64,000 nt of DNA from Aquificota bacterium (GTDB lineage Bacteria; Aquificota; Aquificia; Aquificales; Aquificaceae): contig JAADEH010000003.1 in NCBI GenBank assembly GCA_013153495.1, positions 28,116 to 92,115 on the forward strand. The letters are read 5' to 3'. A model generated the notes under the pieces. It was not told where the DNA came from. It saw nothing but the letters and a program-made list of their open reading frames with translations, and ran no database searches. The translations under genes and the position numbers were made by a program. Numbering within the stretch: position 1 is the stretch's first letter; the number at the start of each line of letters is the position of its first letter. Positions 59,704-64,000 of this stretch are shown here, piece by piece.

Positions 59704-60818
59704 CACTCATAATTTACTTCCCCTCCCATGACCGGCACAGCCGTGTTCAGCTCCCTGTAAATGCTCATCAAAATCCCCACCATTATGCTGAAGGTGAGCA
59801 TAGAACTACCCCCGAAACTCACGAAGGGAAGGGGAATGCCCACTACGGGAAACAAGCCCAAGGTCATCAGTATGTTGACCGCATACTGGAAGAACAGAAT
59901 GGAAAATACCCCTACCACGAATAGGGTTTCCGAACGGGTCAGCGTCTTCCCCGCATAGGACAGTATTCTCAAGAGGAACAAGAAGACTATGAGAACGAAA
60001 ACGAAGGTTCCCACGAACCCAAGCTCCTCACCCATCAGCGAGAAGATAAAGTCGGTGTGAACCTCAGGTAGGAACATAAGCTGGGACTGGGTGCCCTTTA
60101 GAAAACCTTTTCCCGTCAGTCCTCCCGAGCCTATGGCTATAACCGATTGAATGAGCTGATAACCGCTACCCAGATAATCGCTGTATGGGTCTATAACCGC
60201 AAGTATCCTCTTCTTTTGGTAGTCCTTTAAAAAGTTCCATAGGATTGGAGTCGTGGCTAAGAAGGCAAGACCCGCAAACACGAAGTATCTCAGCTTCACC
60301 CCTCTGAAGTAGAGCATCACTACGAGGGGAACGAAGTAGGTTGCGGTCGTTCCGAGGTCAGGTTGCTTTAGGGTAACCACCGCAGGTATAGCGTAGGCAA
60401 ACATCAGCAGGAGAACCTTTCGGTCCCTTATACGGTTTATGTAGGGAAGGATGTAAGCGGTCAAGAGTATGAGGGAAAGTTTCATAAACTCGGAAGGCTG
60501 AATATTTATAAAACCTAAATTGAGCCATCTCTTTGCCCCATAGACCTCCTTACCCATAACGAGCACGAGCACGAGCAAGAAAAGGTTGAACAGATATATG
60601 TATAGGGATAGGTCAAGTATGTTCCTGAACTTCTCCCGAGCAAGCAGGACTATTATTATCCAGCTCAGAGCTATGTATAAAAGGTGCTTTTTAAAGAAGG
60701 TTGGAACACCCTCGCTTACGGAAGCGCTGTAAACCGCAAGGATACCGAAGATTTGTATGAGAGCGAGCAGGACAAGGAGAACCCAGTCTAAGCCCCTAAG
60801 AACCTCCGGAAATCGCAT
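59703..60818 (-). CDS. rodA: Rod shape-determining SEDS protein RodA
   Basis: RodA is the peptidoglycan glycosyltransferase of cell elongation. The 371-residue protein has about ten helices, and motifs such as NIQPSEFMKLSL, GSGGLTGKG and the C-terminal GIPLPFVSFGGSS. It fits RodA better than FtsW because of the LKQPDLGT and KDYQKKRI pattern; no penicillin-binding protein gene lies near to settle it. The ATG lies inside the end of the upstream ubiquitin-like gene (23-base overlap). Confidence 0.92.
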
Positions 60819-60996
60819 TTACAACTCTTATGTTATCACCTTCCTCTACGTAGTCCTCCTCCGATATGACCTCGTCGTTCTTTATAACGAGGGAGGAGAG
60901 GGGGGAAAGCCCCAGCCTCTTGAGTAGGTCCTTTGCCTTGAGCCTCTTCTCGGGTATCTCTATTTCCTTTCCCCTGTATATGACCTTTATGGGCAT
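60796..60996 (-). CDS. ThiS/MoaD-type ubiquitin-like sulfur carrier with Gly-Gly-Ser end
   Basis: The 66-residue protein has the beta-grasp pattern of ThiS and MoaD (KVIYRGKEIEIPEKR, a helix AKDLLKRLGL, then VIKNDEVI and GDNIRVVNAI) and ends SGGS. Sulfur carriers need a free C-terminal Gly-Gly for adenylation; here one Ser follows, so a protease would have to trim it, as known for some Gly-Gly-extended carriers. It overlaps rodA by 23 bases and the upstream gene by 10. Whether it serves thiamine, molybdopterin, cysteine or tRNA thiolation is unknown. Confidence 0.8.
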   Translation of the reverse strand: MPIKVIYRGKEIEIPEKRLKAKDLLKRLGLSPLSSLVIKNDEVISEEDYVEEGDNIRVVNAISGGS

Positions 60997-61472
60997 CTGC
61001 TCGTATCAGATTCTACCGCATCTATCGCATCGAGGAAAGCCTCGAAGGGACCCATGTTCTTCATGGCGACCATCTTGGGACCTTTGAACTTCAGCCTCCC
61101 GAACATCATAGCCTTCATGGGACCGTATTCCTTTCTCCCCATCTCAAGCCATCTTTTGGTATCCGCATACATTAAGAAGTCGTGCTTGGTCTTTTCGTCC
61201 TTTTTCGGACCCCCGTAAACGCAAATAGCCTTCCCGTTCTCGTTCTTTATGGTCAGCTGAACCATCTTGTCCTTTCCACAATCCCTCCTGTATAGAAAGA
61301 GCTTTCTTTCGGGAACCTCGTTCCAGGCGTCGTTCTTGCCCAGCTCCTCCACGAGGGTGGGCGTGTTGTTCCACACCTCACAGAAAGCCTTAGCCCACTC
61401 CCCGTCCATAAATACGGGTTGAGCGACAGCTGTTCCTCCTAAAGCTAAGAGTCCTAAAGCAAACTTTTTCAT
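60987..61472 (-). CDS. Secreted SCP2-like protein
   Basis: The 161-residue protein has a signal peptide (about residues 1-17, ending AVAQ) and a C-terminal part like the SCP2 sterol-carrier fold (KTKHDFLMYADTKRWLEMG, MKAMMFGRLKFKGP). That fold binds hydrophobic molecules, and in bacteria these proteins are usually cytoplasmic, so export is notable. Three cysteines in the mature part could form a disulfide. It overlaps the ubiquitin-like gene by 10 bases. Confidence 0.65.
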   Translation of the reverse strand: MKKFALGLLALGGTAVAQPVFMDGEWAKAFCEVWNNTPTLVEELGKNDAWNEVPERKLFLYRRDCGKDKMVQLTIKNENGKAICVYGGPKKDEKTKHDFLMYADTKRWLEMGRKEYGPMKAMMFGRLKFKGPKMVAMKNMGPFEAFLDAIDAVESDTSRCP

Positions 61473-61505
61473 TTTTTCACCTCCCTTTTTGGTGTGGATA
61501 CTATT

Positions 61506-61523
61506 AAAAACCGCTTATGCGGT
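61506..61523 (-). terminator. Rho-independent terminator downstream of carB N-half
   Basis: On the minus strand ACCGC-ATAA-GCGGT is followed by five T residues. It lies about 56 bases after the carB stop, where a terminator is expected. Confidence 0.65.
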
Positions 61524-61578
61524 GGCTTTAAATAAGAGTTTTTAATGTTTTAAAAAGTTATAAAAATATATTGATATT

Positions 61579-63249
61579 CTAATCTTCGTCTAAAAGGATT
61601 TTTCCCTCTAAGGTGTAGAAGGGAACTTCGTAAGAGGAGTAGTAGTAGGGTGTATAGGCTACGAACTCACCTGCACAGGTGTCAACCCCTTTAAAGGCAG
61701 GTTTTATGTTCAGCTTTTTTCTCTTTTCCCTAACTTCTTTTTCGCTAATTCCCCTGAGTTTAGCTATTTCCCTGTCCGAGTAGCCGACTTCCTTGGCTCT
61801 TCTCAGGAGTTCTTCATCGAGTTCGGAGGTTTTCAATCCCTCTTCGAGAGAGACTATTTCCTCTATGTTGAATAGGAACCACCTGTCTATCTTGGTAAGG
61901 TCGTAAAGGTCATCGACCGAGTATCCCCTCCTGAAGGCTTCCGCTACGAACCAGAGCCTGTCCTCGTTTGGGACCCTCAAGTTCCTCACAAGCTCGTGGT
62001 CGTCCACCTCTAACCTCGGAAAGGCGAGTCCATCCCTGTCAAGTTCGAGACTCCTGATAGCTTTAAGTAGAGCTTCCTTGAATGTCCTCCCTATTGCCAT
62101 AACCTCACCTACCGACTTCATCATGGTGGTCAGGGTCGTATCAGCCTTGGGGAACTTCTTAAAGTCGAAGCGAGGGATTTTGACCACCACATAGTCTATG
62201 GAGGGTTCGAAGGAGGCGGGAGTGTGCTTTGTAATGTCGTTCTTAAGCTCGTCGAGGGTGTATCCTACTGCCAGCTTTGCCGCAACTTTGGCTATGGGAA
62301 ATCCCGTTGCCTTTGAGGCGAGAGCGGAGGACCTCGAGACCCTCGGGTTCATCTCTATAACGTAGAAGTCTCCGTTTTCGGGACTTACAGCAAACTGTAT
62401 GTTTGAACCTCCCGTATCCACCCCTATTTCCCTTATGACAGCTATGGAGGCATCTCTGAGTATTTGATACTCTTTGTCTGTCAAGGTCTGTGCGGGAGCC
62501 ACCGTTATAGAGTCCCCCGTGTGGACACCCATAGGGTCAAAGTTTTCGATAGAGCAGACGATTATCACGTTGTCCGCTTTGTCCCTTATTACCTCAAACT
62601 CGAATTCCTTCCATCCTATAAGGGACTTGTCGAGCAGAACCTGATGTATGGGAGAGGTTTTTAGAGCTATCTTGAGTTTGTCTTTAAACTCCTCTATGTT
62701 ATAGGCAATTGAACCTCCCGTCCCGCCGAGAGTGAAGGCAGGTCTGAGTATGACGGGAAAACCTATCTTCTTTATTGCTTCCAGACCCTCCTCTTCCGAG
62801 GAAACGACCGCGCTTTCTGGAACCTTCAGACCTATATTTTCCATAGCTTTTCTGAACAGTTCCCTGTCTTCCCCTTTTTTTATGGCTTCGTAGTTAGCTC
62901 CTATCATCTCAACCCCGTATCTGTCCAGTATCCCGTCCTCGTAAAGTTTTACCGAGAGATTTAAAGCGGTCTGTCCCCCGAGAGTAGGCAGGAGGGCATC
63001 CGGTCTTTCCCGTTTAATAATTTCCTCCAAAACCTCTTCGGTTAGTGGCTCTACGTAGGTGCGGTCCGCTATCTCGGGGTCAGTCATTATGGTGGCGGGG
63101 TTTGAGTTGACGAGGACAACCTCGTATCCTTCCTGTTTAAGAGCTTTACAGGCTTGCGTTCCCGAATAATCAAATTCGGCTGCTTGACCTATGACTATGG
63201 GTCCCGAGCCTATGATAAGAATTTTGTGAATATCCTTTCGCCTTGGCAT
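61579..63249 (-). CDS. carB: Carbamoyl-phosphate synthase large chain, N-terminal half
   Basis: The 556-residue product is the carboxyphosphate (first ATP-grasp) half of CarB. It starts [31 protein letters not shown], has the ATP-grasp [19 protein letters not shown] (near residue 300), and stops after the oligomerisation domain in VDTCAGEF...YYSSYE, where a full CarB would continue. The stop is clean and is followed by a terminator, so this is a deliberate split, as known in A. aeolicus. The C-terminal half is not in the window. ATG 63249 is chosen; a longer frame upstream has no family residues. Confidence 0.92.
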   Translation of the reverse strand: MPRRKDIHKILIIGSGPIVIGQAAEFDYSGTQACKALKQEGYEVVLVNSNPATIMTDPEIADRTYVEPLTEEVLEEIIKRERPDALLPTLGGQTALNLSVKLYEDGILDRYGVEMIGANYEAIKKGEDRELFRKAMENIGLKVPESAVVSSEEEGLEAIKKIGFPVILRPAFTLGGTGGSIAYNIEEFKDKLKIALKTSPIHQVLLDKSLIGWKEFEFEVIRDKADNVIIVCSIENFDPMGVHTGDSITVAPAQTLTDKEYQILRDASIAVIREIGVDTGGSNIQFAVSPENGDFYVIEMNPRVSRSSALASKATGFPIAKVAAKLAVGYTLDELKNDITKHTPASFEPSIDYVVVKIPRFDFKKFPKADTTLTTMMKSVGEVMAIGRTFKEALLKAIRSLELDRDGLAFPRLEVDDHELVRNLRVPNEDRLWFVAEAFRRGYSVDDLYDLTKIDRWFLFNIEEIVSLEEGLKTSELDEELLRRAKEVGYSDREIAKLRGISEKEVREKRKKLNIKPAFKGVDTCAGEFVAYTPYYYSSYEVPFYTLEGKILLDED

Positions 63250-63259
63250 TAAAGTTTGT

Positions 63260-63267
63260 ATTATAAT
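63260..63267. promoter_or_regulatory. Palindromic -10 between carB and the first lipoprotein gene
   Basis: ATTATAAT reads the same on both strands, so TATAAT is present in both directions. On the minus strand it ends 10 bases before the carB ATG, and on the plus strand it lies 33 bases before the lipoprotein ATG, which has a GGAGGG site. It may drive both genes. Confidence 0.55.
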
Positions 63268-63300
63268 AGACGACAGAATACTAAAAAAGGAGGGATAGAT

Positions 63301-63558
63301 ATGACCAAACTTAAGGCTATACTCCCGGTTCTCGGCATATCCGCAGTTGCACTGTTCAACTTCTCCTGTGCAACTAAGGCTGAGGTTGAGGCGCTCAGGC
63401 AAGAGGTTGAGGCACTCAAAAAAGAAACTCAGACCGTAAAGCAGGAGACCGAAGCGGTCAAGAAAGAAGCTCAAGAGGTTAAGAGACTTGCTGAAGAAGT
63501 AAGCCAGAAGATAGATGAGCACGCAAGCGATACCTCTCTACACCCTGGCGCTCAGTAA
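63301..63558 (+). CDS. Lpp-like coiled-coil lipoprotein
   Basis: The 85-residue protein has a signal peptide with lipobox FSC (Cys near residue 23), then a heptad-repeat coiled coil of E, K, V and A ([18 protein letters not shown]) and ends [17 protein letters not shown] (HASDTSLH). Braun-type lipoproteins tether the outer membrane to peptidoglycan, but there is no C-terminal lysine here. AAAAAGGAGGG is a strong ribosome binding site. The next gene is a paralog starting 16 bases later. Confidence 0.8.
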   Translation: MTKLKAILPVLGISAVALFNFSCATKAEVEALRQEVEALKKETQTVKQETEAVKKEAQEVKRLAEEVSQKIDEHASDTSLHPGAQ

Positions 63559-63573
63559 TCAGGAGGGAGCAGT

Positions 63574-64000
63574 ATGAGGAGAGAGATTTTAGCATTACTT
63601 CCCGTAATAGGTCTGTCGGCAGCTTTCGTTATAAACCAATCCTGTGCGACTAAAGCTGCCCTTGAAGAGGTAGAAAGGGAAGCACAAACTCCTAAGGAGA
63701 ACATAGCACAGGCTAAGGAGAACCTTCAGGAGAGCAGAAGTCTCCTTAGAGAAGCTAAGGATATACTCCAGTCCGCTAAGGAAAAGCTTAACAGGCACGC
63801 AAGTGATGTGGCTCTTCACACTCCGCCGCCACCTCCCAAGCAGGAAGTGGAAGTTGCACAAGCACCTCAACCCCAATACGGGGAGGTAACTGTCGGCTGG
63901 TGTGATACCCTGTGGGATATAGCTGCGAGGGTTTACGGAAACGGTCTATACTGGCCTGCCATATACGACCTGAACAGGGACAAGATAGGTTCCGACCCCT
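63574..64000 (+). CDS. LysM lipoprotein with Lpp-like coiled coil, 3'-truncated by window edge
   Basis: About 142 residues are visible. A lipobox QSC (Cys near residue 23) is followed by a helical coil, then NRHASDVALH, a proline-rich linker (PPPPPKQ) and a LysM domain beginning VTVGWCDTLWDIAARVYGN. LysM binds peptidoglycan, so the protein should bridge the outer membrane and the wall. It shares the ATKA start and the HASDxxLH motif with the preceding gene, showing a tandem duplication in which this copy gained LysM. The gene runs off the window. Confidence 0.82.
   Translation, partial: MRREILALLPVIGLSAAFVINQSCATKAALEEVEREAQTPKENIAQAKENLQESRSLLREAKDILQSAKEKLNRHASDVALHTPPPPPKQEVEVAQAPQPQYGEVTVGWCDTLWDIAARVYGNGLYWPAIYDLNRDKIGSDP

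Noticed and set aside
63250..63522. An extra 91-residue N-terminal extension of carB on the minus strand.
   Set aside because: The CarB family start is at 63249, and the extension runs antisense through the lipoprotein gene.

Overview
The window reads as a stretch of chromosome from a hyperthermophilic, chemolithoautotrophic bacterium of the Aquificaceae, close to Aquifex but apparently not A. aeolicus itself. The basis is recalled family knowledge: a near full-length LeuT-type transporter, a carbamoyl-phosphate synthase large subunit cut in two, a separate 513-residue A-adding tRNA nucleotidyltransferase type, a 317-residue TilS, a selenocysteine-containing SelD and a short topoisomerase I. 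Gene packing is very tight, with many 1-20 base overlaps. No insertion sequence, phage or CRISPR array was seen, and no stretch over 300 bases lacks a gene.

Layout. 1-3530: flagellar filament block (3' part of flagellin, FlaG, FliD, FliS, a small FliT-position protein). 3533-15948, mostly minus strand: archaeal-type ATPase, MoeA, A-adding enzyme, RusA, DUF4149 protein, LeuT-like symporter, FUN14 protein, purine nucleoside phosphorylase, LeuC, FtsH, TilS and two small unknowns. 16006-23011: TrpB2, FolC, an EAL/HDOD protein, CcsA, and the rpsF-ssb-(PhnD-like)-rpsR-rplI group. 23105-33333: a secreted unknown, SpeE, RsmA, biotin carboxylase, a lipoprotein, a KamA-family radical SAM enzyme, TopA, tRNA-Phe, a beta-CASP hydrolase, tRNA-Arg and a HEPN gene pair. 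33405-38525: a nitrite reductase fused to its own flavoprotein, then an AT-rich nuclease-helicase gene.

38526-52925 is the highlight: a complete selenocysteine island. It holds selD (itself read through an in-frame UGA), selA, selB, tRNA-Sec, a selenium-type LysR regulator, a selenocysteine formate dehydrogenase (fdoGHI with fdhE) and a cysteine desulfurase that could supply selenium. So the selenide donor enzyme, the Sec-tRNA factory, the decoding factor, the tRNA and two selenoproteins lie within 14.4 kb. The tRNA-Sec lies inside the formate dehydrogenase operon and its first base is the last base of a stop codon. Unexpected passengers are a Tat-signal GcvH-like lipoyl protein, a Cu/Zn superoxide dismutase, a GT-C glycosyltransferase and a 40-codon lipoprotein coupled to selB.

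52934-64000: an outer-membrane-type protein, then a long minus-strand run (Upp, GspF, GspK, RibD-type reductase, CDP-alcohol phosphatidyltransferase, IlvC, HemW, RodA, a ubiquitin-like sulfur carrier with a masked Gly-Gly end, a periplasmic SCP2-like protein, CarB N-half). It ends with two tandem plus-strand Lpp-like lipoproteins, the second carrying LysM and cut by the window edge. Many genes, on both strands, have a TATAAT-like hexamer 6-10 bases before the start codon and no Shine-Dalgarno sequence, which points to leaderless transcripts.
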